Shown here in pieces: positions 7,230 to 14,375 of a DNA stretch of 14,486 nt. The DNA is from Thiomicrorhabdus sp. Lineage in GTDB: Bacteria > Pseudomonadota > Gammaproteobacteria > Thiomicrospirales > Thiomicrospiraceae. Below the pieces are notes generated by a model, which saw only the letters and a list, made by a program, of their open reading frames with translations, ran no database searches and was not told the DNA's origin. The stretch spans positions 1 through 14,486 of the forward strand of contig JAKITH010000012.1 of assembly GCA_021648185.1 (NCBI GenBank). The letters run 5' to 3'. Numbering within the stretch: the first letter of the stretch is position 1; every line of letters begins with the position of its first letter. A program made the translations under genes and the position numbers.

Positions 7230-8159
7230 ATGTTAAACAGAGGAAACGGTCGCCGATTTCATCGCGTAAACATGCCGGCTCGCTATTTTATTACGCCCAG
7301 CTCACCTATTCGCGACCGTGAAATTTATGCCTCGGGTACCAACTACTTTCCTGAAAGCACCCTTAAGCTGATTGAAACCAAAAAAAATCTTATCTTGCAG
7401 TCAGTTCAAAAAATTCAAACCAGCGACTACTTACTTAAGGTGATATTCACCGAAATAATTAAAGAGATTGAATTTTTTGGTGACTGCTTAAAAGCAATTA
7501 CCGATGGCAAGAGTCCCAAGTCAGACTTAAACTATTGGATTCAACTTAAAGATCGTCAAAAAGGCTTTAAGCAAGCCGCTCCTTTGGAGAGCAGCTCCCC
7601 CAAAACGTTTAGCTACATCAAAACCATTGAACAAAAATACCTAACCTACCTTGATAGCATGGTAAAAAGCATTGAACACTCCACCCCTTCCCATTTTTTT
7701 GTACAGGGGAGACTCCCATCTGGCTTTAAAATTGATGAACTCTTAGTGACATTTCGCAACCCTAAGCTGCAAAAAATCCCACTGATTCAAGCGTTATTAC
7801 ATGTGTCTGAATTTATGGAAACCTACTTAGCGGTCTATCAACGCATTAATGATGACAACTATTTAAAACAATTTCCTAGAGAGTGGCCTTTTAGAGAAGC
7901 CAATGTCAGCGCGGGAGGGCTTGCGGTGTTTATGAGCAAAGGGTTTGAACTCTACTCTAAAGTGGACGCTTACCTCTATTTTGAAGCAGAGAATAAATTA
8001 CTCTCTTTTGATGGCACCATCGTTGGCTTTCGCACCGTTCAAGATTACCAAGAACGCATCGCCATTAACTTTGAGTTTCCCAGCGGACATGATCAAAAAT
8101 TTTTACAGCAAGAAATTCAAAAACATGAAGTAGAAGAGTGTATGGATCTACCGTTATGA
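7230..8159 (+). CDS. PilZ-domain protein with large helical insertion (intact c-di-GMP motifs)
   Basis: The 309-residue protein begins with RRFHRVNMPARYF; Arg8 and Arg12 form the RxxxR c-di-GMP motif, followed by what looks like the first PilZ strand. The second PilZ motif, NVSAGG (N-x-S-x-x-G), comes only at 225-230, followed by strands up to about 283. In classical PilZ domains these motifs are about 20-30 residues apart; here about 200 mostly helical residues lie between. Both ligand motifs are intact, so c-di-GMP binding is plausible. AGGA at 7218-7221 precedes the start by 8 bases. It diverges from the kinase operon and is followed 27 bases later by a small gene. The protein at 8696-9634 is a paralogue with the same layout. 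The output function is unknown; no membrane segment or signal peptide is visible, so it is likely cytoplasmic. Confidence 0.75.
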   Translation: MLNRGNGRRFHRVNMPARYFITPSSPIRDREIYASGTNYFPESTLKLIETKKNLILQSVQKIQTSDYLLKVIFTEIIKEIEFFGDCLKAITDGKSPKSDLNYWIQLKDRQKGFKQAAPLESSSPKTFSYIKTIEQKYLTYLDSMVKSIEHSTPSHFFVQGRLPSGFKIDELLVTFRNPKLQKIPLIQALLHVSEFMETYLAVYQRINDDNYLKQFPREWPFREANVSAGGLAVFMSKGFELYSKVDAYLYFEAENKLLSFDGTIVGFRTVQDYQERIAINFEFPSGHDQKFLQQEIQKHEVEECMDLPL

Positions 8160-8186
8160 AAAAATCATTTAAAAGGAGAGTTCGCC

Positions 8187-8618
8187 ATGCTTGGAAGTAG
8201 CCATGACATTGATCCAAGCTTTGTCAATAATTTACCTTTGGTACTTAGAGACCCCGCTTCGGCGTTAATTCGAGTGGCCAGTTTAAAAGACATGCTTCAA
8301 ATGCGCCAAGACCCAAGTTGCCACTTTTTATATGAAGATTTTCAATTAACGCACTCCCAATGGCAAACGGCTTTAAATGCGGCCATTTTAACCAAAATAA
8401 GTTATTTTGAAATTGAACTCGGCTTTCCAAGTGTCTACATTAACAAACTCTTTGAAATTGCATCGTACGCCTGCGGCTTACCCAATAAACCCGCGCCTGT
8501 TTTGTACCAAGCCATGCTCCATGAACATCATCAAATGGCGGCTTGGATTAAAAAGGCATTATTTATTCAGCAACAAACGTTAAGACGCAATCAAGCTAGA
8601 AGCCTATCTGAAAGCTAG
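8187..8618 (+). CDS. Small helical protein of unknown function, between two PilZ genes
   Basis: I do not recognise this 143-residue protein. It is predicted to be mainly helical and soluble, has no signal peptide or membrane helix, and carries two cysteines (45 and 96) and a His cluster LHEHHQ at 111-116. A strong AAGGAG site (8173-8178) lies 8 bases before the ATG, and the gene begins 27 bases after the PilZ gene, so both are very likely translated from one message. The downstream neighbour, in the opposite orientation, is the second PilZ paralogue. The context suggests, but does not prove, a partner or regulator of the PilZ proteins. Confidence 0.8.
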   Translation: MLGSSHDIDPSFVNNLPLVLRDPASALIRVASLKDMLQMRQDPSCHFLYEDFQLTHSQWQTALNAAILTKISYFEIELGFPSVYINKLFEIASYACGLPNKPAPVLYQAMLHEHHQMAAWIKKALFIQQQTLRRNQARSLSES

Positions 8619-8695
8619 AAAATGAAGGTCTTTATTTAAGAAAACCGTAAAAAAAGCTCTATATACCCCCTAAAAAAGCCAGCCAAAAATGAGTT

Positions 8696-9634
8696 TTAGG
8701 CGTTTAAAGGAGCAATATAGGGCGTTGGAACCTGATTCATACTGTCTTGCAGTTCGTTATACTGCAAAAACAGCGTAATACTTTGCGCTTGCTCTCCCGT
8801 CAGCAAATCAAACTCAATGCCCACTCGCCAATCCAAGAGCTCATCCTGAACCTGCTCTTGTGACACAACGTTACCCCGACAGATAATCACCTCCCCTTGA
8901 ATCTCCATATAAACATCCATCTTGGTAAACAGCGCATAGTCATCATTTGTCATAAAATGACACCCATTACTATTCAAGTTGACTTGATAGTGTTTCCACT
9001 CCTCAGGGCTAGAGGTTTTACGGTACGCTTCTTTTAAGCGCTCTAACACCGTTGCTTGGATATTTATTTTTTCCACCATCCATTGCAATATTCGTGCAGG
9101 CAACACTCCTGACTTCGCAAGCTTATCTAAGTTTTTCACATACGCTTTGTCATCAAATCGCTTTTGTGACAGCCCTTGATACACAAAAACACCTTTCTGG
9201 ATTCCGTGTTGTAAGACACTGTTCAGCTCTTGAATATACCCCTCAATCGCATCATACAACCCTAAAATAAGCGGAGCGATATTAGACTCTTTTTTACTGA
9301 CTGGCCGTCTAAATTCGGCATCTTTTTTTAAACGTAAGGCATAATCTCCTTGCAAACCAGCCTCTTTGAATTCCATAATAAAATCCAACATCCACCACAT
9401 AAAGTCCAATCGAGTGTTCAACATAGTAAACACTCTTGATGCGGCAGAGCTTCGTTCAAATACCTGCTGCAAATAATCATGTAATGAGTCGTTAATCTCT
9501 TGCAACCTCAACTCCTCTTCACGAGCGATTAACTGACTCCTTTCTGAGCTAAGTTGCTGACCATAACGATCCACAGGCTCCATGTGCATGGGCAACACCA
9601 CATCGTATCGAAAAAACTGTCTAGAACTCAGCAT
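8696..9634 (-). CDS. PilZ-like protein with large helical insertion (altered second motif)
   Basis: The 312-residue protein has the same architecture as the PilZ protein at 7230-8159. RQFFR at residues 5-9 supplies RxxxR, about 200 helical residues follow, and a C-terminal stretch (VNLNSNGCHF, then TKMDVYMEIQGEVIICRGNVVS) aligns by eye with the last third of its paralogue. Here the second motif reads N-L-N-S-N-G at 219-224, with Asn in place of the usual Ser, so ligand binding may be weakened or lost. A GGGGAGG ribosome site sits just before the ATG. It is the last gene of a minus-strand operon, 21 bases after the HutZ-like gene, and faces the small gene at 8187-8618 tail to tail. Confidence 0.7.
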   Translation of the reverse strand: MLSSRQFFRYDVVLPMHMEPVDRYGQQLSSERSQLIAREEELRLQEINDSLHDYLQQVFERSSAASRVFTMLNTRLDFMWWMLDFIMEFKEAGLQGDYALRLKKDAEFRRPVSKKESNIAPLILGLYDAIEGYIQELNSVLQHGIQKGVFVYQGLSQKRFDDKAYVKNLDKLAKSGVLPARILQWMVEKINIQATVLERLKEAYRKTSSPEEWKHYQVNLNSNGCHFMTNDDYALFTKMDVYMEIQGEVIICRGNVVSQEQVQDELLDWRVGIEFDLLTGEQAQSITLFLQYNELQDSMNQVPTPYIAPLNA

Positions 9635-9655
9635 TTTCCTCCCCTCTATTTAAGC

Positions 9656-10171
9656 TCATTTACGTTGAATAGGCTCAAGCCCCTGACAAGGACAGCCTTC
9701 AAAGGTAAACGCTTGGCCAAACCCTTTTACGTACCCACCTTTGATGATTTTTAATTGAATTAAGTGAAAGTCTGGCAAGCTGGCTAATAACGGAACCACC
9801 TCTCCAAAGGTTGCTTCAAAACGTGAGAGATGCGCCGAAAAACAGCCAGACTCTCTGAATATTTCAGAAGGTAACAGCTGTAATGTCAATCGCTCTCGCG
9901 CAAATGACTGCTCAGTTTCCGATTCATCCGCCACTAATAAACCACTTATTAACGTGGGGGATTGATCCAGTTCAACCGACGACTCACTAAGTAAGTAGAG
10001 AATATTTTGAGTATGCTGGGCAAGTTCACTGATAAACACATACAGACTGCCGTCATCGTCCGAAATAAAGGGGGTAATACTGGTCTCTAACCTTCCTTCC
10101 AGATTAACCGTACTTAATATGATGCTGCGGCGCGCTTGCCAAAAGGCTTGGCACTGTTGTTGATTTGTCAT
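9656..10171 (-). CDS. HutZ/HugZ-like FMN-binding split-barrel protein
   Basis: The protein is 171 residues from the ATG at 10171. A GTG three bases earlier is also in frame, but the AAGAGAG ribosome site is better spaced for the ATG. It resembles the pyridoxamine-phosphate-oxidase-like split barrel of the haem-utilisation proteins HutZ/HugZ: an opening helix with FWQARRS, STVNLEGRLETSITPF, a HTQNI element, RERLTLQ and the closing GGYVKGFGQAF. The length suits HutZ (about 176 residues) rather than the longer HugZ. Known members bind or degrade haem. The C-terminal tail has a Cys-Pro-Cys at 160-162 and no histidine, whereas HutZ is reported to use a C-terminal His as haem ligand, so haem handling is uncertain here. 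It lies 12 bases after the esterase gene. Confidence 0.7.
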   Translation of the reverse strand: MTNQQQCQAFWQARRSIILSTVNLEGRLETSITPFISDDDGSLYVFISELAQHTQNILYLLSESSVELDQSPTLISGLLVADESETEQSFARERLTLQLLPSEIFRESGCFSAHLSRFEATFGEVVPLLASLPDFHLIQLKIIKGGYVKGFGQAFTFEGCPCQGLEPIQRK

Positions 10172-10183
10172 CACTCTCTCTTA

Positions 10184-10846
10184 TCACAATAACGTAGATT
10201 TTAACCAGTTTACAATATCCTCAATCTCTTGTGCACAAACCTGATGCTCCATGGGGTAGCTTTGCCATTGAATGGTATAACCCTGTTTATTCAGTGCTTG
10301 GTAAGAGGCATAACCCACATCGAATGGAATGACTGTATCAAACTGACCGTGCGCCATAAGAATAGGAACATTTCGGTGTTCAGAAAACGGCTGAAACATG
10401 GGACAATAGGTCGATAAAGCTAGAATTCCTGCCAAACGATGTTCAAAATCCAACCCAGCATGCAGTGCAATCAATCCACCTTGGGAAAACCCTGCGAGTA
10501 CGATTTTATCGGCAGAAATCCCTTGTGCTAACTGAACCTGAATTAAATCATGTATTTGTTTGCATGACGCTTGAATGCCCTCAGTATCAATATCGTTTAT
10601 AAAATCGGTACTGCGAATATCGTACCAAGAGCGCATGGTCATACCGCCATTAATGGTCACGGGCTGTACGGGAGCATGTGGAAAAACAAACCGAATTCCA
10701 TGATTATCAGGCAGTGCCAATTGTGGAACCAATCCGGAAAAATCACCGCCGTCCGCCCCCAAGCCGTGCAACCAAATGACTGCGGAGCTGGCGTCTTCCT
10801 TTGGTTCAATGATAATGGGAGCGTCTTGTGTTGCTTGAATTCGCAT
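10184..10846 (-). CDS. Phospholipase/carboxylesterase family alpha/beta hydrolase
   Basis: The 220-residue protein (from the ATG at 10846) is a cytoplasmic alpha/beta hydrolase of the carboxylesterase/acyl-protein-thioesterase type (Abhydrolase_2; E. coli YpfH is a relative). It shows VIWLHGLGADGGDF near residues 23-36, FPHAPVQPVT with RSWYDI, the nucleophile Ser121 in GFSQGG, Asp170 in HGQFDTVIP and His201 in MEHQVC, a full catalytic triad. It hydrolyses esters of broad type; the physiological substrate is unknown. It is the first gene of an operon with the HutZ-like and PilZ-like genes, and diverges from lptM-lysA across a 60-bp gap. An upstream in-frame ATG at 10876 would add ten residues, but lacks a ribosome site. 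Confidence 0.9.
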   Translation of the reverse strand: MRIQATQDAPIIIEPKEDASSAVIWLHGLGADGGDFSGLVPQLALPDNHGIRFVFPHAPVQPVTINGGMTMRSWYDIRSTDFINDIDTEGIQASCKQIHDLIQVQLAQGISADKIVLAGFSQGGLIALHAGLDFEHRLAGILALSTYCPMFQPFSEHRNVPILMAHGQFDTVIPFDVGYASYQALNKQGYTIQWQSYPMEHQVCAQEIEDIVNWLKSTLL

Positions 10847-10851
10847 GAAAA

Positions 10852-10857
10852 CCTTCT
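10852..10857 (-). promoter_or_regulatory. Shine-Dalgarno fixing the esterase start
   Basis: On the minus strand AGAAGG ends about 5 bases before the ATG at 10846. The alternative ATG at 10876 has no comparable site, and the family usually begins close to the 10846 start. Confidence 0.65.
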
Positions 10858-10863
10858 TATTTC

Positions 10864-10872
10864 TGATAAAAT
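10864..10872 (+). promoter_or_regulatory. Candidate extended -10 promoter for lptM-lysA
   Basis: TGATAAAAT fits the extended -10 pattern TGnTAnnnT and lies 34 bases before the lptM ATG, in the short divergent gap. No good -35 hexamer was found at 16-18 bases upstream, which extended -10 promoters can tolerate. It is also inside the region upstream of the esterase start, so the two divergent promoters must be very close. Confidence 0.3.
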
Positions 10873-10906
10873 GCACTCATTTTAAATGAACTCGGATGGC
10901 TTGGTG

Positions 10907-11050
10907 ATGAAATTCCACTCGCGCTTTTATTTTTCAACCCTTTTAATGCTCATTTTGCTTTTGAATGGTGCATGCGGTAAAAAAAGTGATTTAACGCTAC
11001 CAACAGAAGCCTCCGATAATTCTAGCGACAATATAGAGAAGACCCAATGA
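10907..11050 (+). CDS. lptM: Small lipoprotein, LPS-translocon maturation factor LptM (YifL-like)
   Basis: A 47-residue ORF reads MKFHSRFYFSTLLMLILLL, then NGACGKKSDLTLPTE and a short polar tail. It has a basic N terminus, a hydrophobic core and a lipoprotein cysteine at residue 23. The C-G-x-K-x-x-L-x-x-P pattern after the cysteine matches the LptM/YifL family (C-G-x-K-G-x-L in E. coli), though the lipobox (NGAC) is not ideal. In E. coli LptM helps LptD assemble its disulfides and join the LPS translocon. A small lipoprotein gene directly before lysA is a conserved arrangement in many proteobacteria. Its stop overlaps the lysA start as ATGA (11047-11050), implying coupling. An in-frame ATG at 10886 would add seven residues; the later start gives a better signal peptide. 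A ribosome site is weak for both. Confidence 0.8.
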   Translation: MKFHSRFYFSTLLMLILLLNGACGKKSDLTLPTEASDNSSDNIEKTQ

Positions 11051-12309
11051 CACAAGAAGCCCCCACTCCCTTTCAACGATTCAACCATGTGCTTCACGCA
11101 GAGAACGTCTCTTTAGAGCAACTCGCAACAGAGCATGGCACGCCGTTATTTGTGTACTCTAAAACAGAACTGGAAAGTCGTTGGAATGAATTTAACCAAG
11201 CCTTTGGCTCTCAGCCCCATCTTATCTGTTATGCGGTCAAAGCCAACTCCAATCTTGCCGTATTACACTGCTTGGCAATGCTTGGTTCTGGCTTTGATAT
11301 TGTTTCTCAAGGTGAGTTAGAGCGCGTTTTACGTGCCGGTGGCGACCCTAAAAAAGTAGTTTTTTCGGGGGTCTGTAAACAATCTTCTGAAATTGCTCGT
11401 GCTTTAGAAGTGGGCATTCGTTGTTTTAACATTGAGTCACATGCTGAGCTGGATCGCATTCAATCGGTAGCACAATCGTTAGATTTAATCGCCGACATCT
11501 CCATTCGGGTTAATCCAGACGTAGACGCACAAACGCACCCTTATATTTCAACAGGATTAAAAGACAATAAATTTGGTGTCGACATTAATACTGCGCCAGA
11601 ATTGTATGCCGATGCGTGTGCACTGTCCCACATTAACCCCATTGGCATTGACTGCCATATTGGCTCACAACTCACCGAGATCACCCCGTTTATTGATGCG
11701 TTAGAGCGAGTATTAAAACTCAAAGAGACCTTGGTGAATATGGGCATTGAGATTCATCACCTAGACCTAGGCGGTGGACTTGGCATTCAATACACCGATG
11801 AAACACCGCCCGCCATTACCGCTTATATTCAAGCGATTTTAACAAAACTCAACGACAAGCACATTGAAGTCATTCTTGAACCCGGCCGTGCGATTGTCGG
11901 CAACGCGGGCGTTCTACTGACAGAAGTGGAATATTTAAAACCAACCGAACATAAAAACTTTGCCATTATTGATGCCGGCATGAATGACCTGATTCGTCCC
12001 GCGCTGTATCAAGCGTACCAAGAGATTGTTCCCGTTACCCCTAGAGCCGACGGACTAGAAGCCACGTGGGATATTGTAGGCCCCGTTTGTGAAACGGGTG
12101 ATTTTTTAGGTAAAGATCGCTGCTTGAATTTAAAGGCTGGGGACTTATTAGCGGTCATGTCCTCTGGTGCTTATGGCTTTACGATGAGTTCGAACTACAA
12201 CACGCGCCCCAAAGCGGCTGAAGTAATGGTACAAGACGATCAAGCATGGCTTATTCGCCCACGTGAAACCTATGATGACTTGATGGGAACAGAGGTGTTT
12301 GCCGAATAA
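11047..12309 (+). CDS. lysA: Diaminopimelate decarboxylase
   Basis: The 420-residue protein is a fold-III PLP-dependent decarboxylase. It shows YAVKANSN at 62-69 with Lys65 as the PLP anchor, SGFDIVSQGEL near 81-91, HIGSQ at 204-208, GGGLGI at 242-247, EPGRAIVGNAG from 278 (phosphate binding), GPVCETGDF at 345-353 with the catalytic Cys348-Glu349, and SGAYGFTMSSNYN with Tyr376. It converts meso-diaminopimelate to lysine, the last step of the lysine pathway, in the cytoplasm. Length is normal for the family. The start overlaps the lptM stop. In many relatives dapF follows lysA, but here an unrelated gene converges 8 bases downstream, so the usual lysA-dapF pairing is broken. Confidence 0.97.
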   Translation: MTQEAPTPFQRFNHVLHAENVSLEQLATEHGTPLFVYSKTELESRWNEFNQAFGSQPHLICYAVKANSNLAVLHCLAMLGSGFDIVSQGELERVLRAGGDPKKVVFSGVCKQSSEIARALEVGIRCFNIESHAELDRIQSVAQSLDLIADISIRVNPDVDAQTHPYISTGLKDNKFGVDINTAPELYADACALSHINPIGIDCHIGSQLTEITPFIDALERVLKLKETLVNMGIEIHHLDLGGGLGIQYTDETPPAITAYIQAILTKLNDKHIEVILEPGRAIVGNAGVLLTEVEYLKPTEHKNFAIIDAGMNDLIRPALYQAYQEIVPVTPRADGLEATWDIVGPVCETGDFLGKDRCLNLKAGDLLAVMSSGAYGFTMSSNYNTRPKAAEVMVQDDQAWLIRPRETYDDLMGTEVFAE

Positions 12310-12317
12310 CACCATTT

Positions 12318-13529
12318 TTAACCTTGATGGTTACAACCCTCTGCCAGCCACAAGTGCAATTCAGACAACTGCTTTGCACTGGGCAATTTATTTTCCTCCC
12401 CCCTTATTTTTACAACTCTTGGCGTTGTTTCAGCAGTACGGTTCGATAAACATAATGACGGCTCAATTAACGCTCCCCAAACCCCCTCAGCGTCTTGCCA
12501 TGAGAACAGTTGCACGCTTGGATTTTCAACATCAAGCCACCAAGCATGTTGTTGTAGTTGGCTTAAACAGACCCAATCCTTCTGAGTCAAAAGCCTAACG
12601 GGGGTATCCGAAAGGTTAAGCGCATCACTCTCGCCCCCTCCCATTTTCTTTATCCCTTCTTTTAGCCAGCCTTGATATAACGTGGTAACCTCCACTAAAT
12701 AACGACACGCACCAATCTGATTCACTTCAGGCTTAGATCTCTCCAACCACTCCGCTAATGCATAGGCATCCTGCAACAGAGCCACCATGCTTTGGCACTG
12801 CATAGGGCGACAAGGAAGTTGAGCGAGTGCACGATGCAGGCGACTGGCAATCAATTCAGGAAACACGCTGGCCAAAGAGAGTGCCATCGAATTAATCCTA
12901 GGCAATGACTGTAACGCGGTTAAGCGCTGTTCATCCATTAAACACACCTCAATCTGTTCGGCAATCTGTTCATTGACTCGGCGTAACCGTAAATTTCGTA
13001 AAAACTTAACCGCCTCGGCCTTATCTGGCCAACCCACTTGTGCCACGAGCGCTTGACGCTTACCAAACAACAGTGCAACCAGTTCAGGCTCTGCCAGTTT
13101 AGAGCACATTAATCGCCAAACCAGCATCGGTGCATGATCCAGCAACTCTAATAATTGCGGATATTTTCCTACATAGTGCAACATTTTAAGCTGATGGCTC
13201 GAAAACAGGGCACAACTCTCTTGTACCCATTTAGGGATCAGTTTACGCCAATAAGACAGTTGTGAAAAATTAGACCATGCCAAAACGGTTAAATGTGCAG
13301 GATATTCAGGTATTTCAGCAGAACACATCATAAAATCATCCCAGCTCGGCACTTGAATAACACCTAACTCAGGAAACAACTTACGACAATCTATCCATAA
13401 AACACGTTGTTCTTCATCCCAGAAACAGTGCTGTGCAAGCTGTTGTTGCTTCATATCAAGGATGACAACACCTGAAGGCTTAACATCATATTTAGAGTGT
13501 TGAGTGATTACAGGTATTTTTTGTGACAC
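12318..13529 (-). CDS. Uncharacterised protein with PcfJ-like C-terminal part
   Basis: The 403-residue protein starts at a GTG (13529) after a weak GGA ribosome site. Residues about 110-270 are helical, with HAPMLVWRLM, FLRNLRLRRV and RINSMALSLA segments. The C-terminal third has W-x(7)-HAWWL around 319-332, LFSWQDAEGVWGALIEPSL at 341-359 and VKIRGEENKLPSAKQ at 373-387. This order (helical region, Trp/His element, strand pair, I-x-G-x-x-N near the end) recalls PcfJ-like proteins, named after a conjugation-plasmid gene of enterococci and of unknown function. The match is by eye only. The name does not imply a plasmid here, as no transfer genes are present. No signal peptide or membrane helix is seen. 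It converges on lysA with 8 bases between. Confidence 0.6.
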   Translation of the reverse strand: MSQKIPVITQHSKYDVKPSGVVILDMKQQQLAQHCFWDEEQRVLWIDCRKLFPELGVIQVPSWDDFMMCSAEIPEYPAHLTVLAWSNFSQLSYWRKLIPKWVQESCALFSSHQLKMLHYVGKYPQLLELLDHAPMLVWRLMCSKLAEPELVALLFGKRQALVAQVGWPDKAEAVKFLRNLRLRRVNEQIAEQIEVCLMDEQRLTALQSLPRINSMALSLASVFPELIASRLHRALAQLPCRPMQCQSMVALLQDAYALAEWLERSKPEVNQIGACRYLVEVTTLYQGWLKEGIKKMGGGESDALNLSDTPVRLLTQKDWVCLSQLQQHAWWLDVENPSVQLFSWQDAEGVWGALIEPSLCLSNRTAETTPRVVKIRGEENKLPSAKQLSELHLWLAEGCNHQG

Positions 13530-13682
13530 AAAATATTTTCCAGTTTTAAACCATTGGCGTAATATTTTAGTGTATAAAAAAGGAGAGTGTGAAGAATTTA
13601 AAAAAGGGATTAATCCTATCTGGATATTAGGGTACTATACTATGCTCGTAATTATACGAATTTAGAATAGGTCGTCGTTTTA

Positions 13683-14375
13683 ATGGATAAAATAAAAGAA
13701 CAGAAGATAGCTACGGATCGTTATCGTATAAGACTTTCTCCTCGCGTAGTAATGCAATCACTCCTATTCGTGACAGCAATACTCCTATCCATTCATGTTG
13801 TATTTACAATTATCCACTATAGCTTTCAGGAACTTCCTTGGCTGTTGCGCCAGCTCTTTCATGTGGATGAAGAGAACAATCTTCCAACCTGGTATTCAGG
13901 ATTTTTATTACTCGCAACCAGTACATTGTTGTGGTTTTTCGCTCTTACCCAACGAGCCAATGAGGAACCTTGGTTTCGGCACTGGTTAGTTCTGGCCGTA
14001 GGTTTCTTGCTCATGTCGATTGATGAGGTGGCAGGAATACATGAGACGATTAATTCCATCATAGAGATATCATGGGCGATTCCGGGGGGAATGCTTGTAC
14101 TGCTACTGATACTAGCTTTTGTACCATTTTTACTTCAGTTGCCACGGCGCACAGCCAAGCTGTTTATCCTAGCGGGTACCGTTTATCTTACGGGTGCCGT
14201 TGTGCTAGAGATAATCGCGATTCCCATGTCTGACGACACACTTACCTACGACCTTCTCGTCGCGGTAGAAGAAGGACTGGAAATGCTTGGCGTTATTCTT
14301 TTTTTGCACACCTTACTTACTTACATGCGCAGTGCAAAAACCAAGCACGTCGATGTATCGATTATGATTCGGTAG
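13683..14375 (+). CDS. Six-helix membrane protein of unknown function with conserved-looking acidic/His motifs
   Basis: The 230-residue protein has about six transmembrane helices (roughly 24-46, 69-90, 98-116, 130-152, 159-181, 190-214) after a basic N terminus. Polar motifs sit at membrane edges: DEENNLPTWYS at 62-72, MSIDEVAGIHE at 111-121, and VEEGLEMLG at 195-203. I recall similar Asp-Glu and His-Glu motifs in an uncharacterised bacterial membrane family, but cannot name it. The clustered Glu/Asp/His residues might bind a metal, as in membrane hydrolases, which is a guess. A TATACT hexamer at 13636-13641 could be its -10 box; no clear Shine-Dalgarno precedes the ATG. The downstream 111 bases to the window end show no gene. 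Confidence 0.75.
   Translation: MDKIKEQKIATDRYRIRLSPRVVMQSLLFVTAILLSIHVVFTIIHYSFQELPWLLRQLFHVDEENNLPTWYSGFLLLATSTLLWFFALTQRANEEPWFRHWLVLAVGFLLMSIDEVAGIHETINSIIEISWAIPGGMLVLLLILAFVPFLLQLPRRTAKLFILAGTVYLTGAVVLEIIAIPMSDDTLTYDLLVAVEEGLEMLGVILFLHTLLTYMRSAKTKHVDVSIMIR

Noticed and set aside
8669..8700. Inverted repeat CCTAAAA / TTTTAGG between the convergent genes ending at 8618 and 8696, as a terminator
   Set aside because: The stem is only 7 bp and AT-rich, the loop is 18 bases and no T tract follows, so it is weak evidence.
10877..10889. Palindrome TCATTT-T-AAATGA in the esterase/lptM gap as an operator
   Set aside because: Short arms and low complexity; no second copy seen in the window.
12299..12598. 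99-codon plus-strand open frame overlapping the end of lysA
   Set aside because: It lies antisense to the PcfJ-like gene, whose protein is more convincing, and it looks like no known family.
13581..13630. Thirteen-codon ORF after an AGGAG site (GTG at 13589) upstream of the membrane protein gene
   Set aside because: Too short, poorly spaced from its ribosome site, and without any recognisable leader-peptide codon pattern.
13646..13659. Palindrome TCGTA-ATTA-TACGA upstream of the membrane protein gene as an operator
   Set aside because: Arms are only 5 bp in an AT-rich region; chance occurrence is likely.
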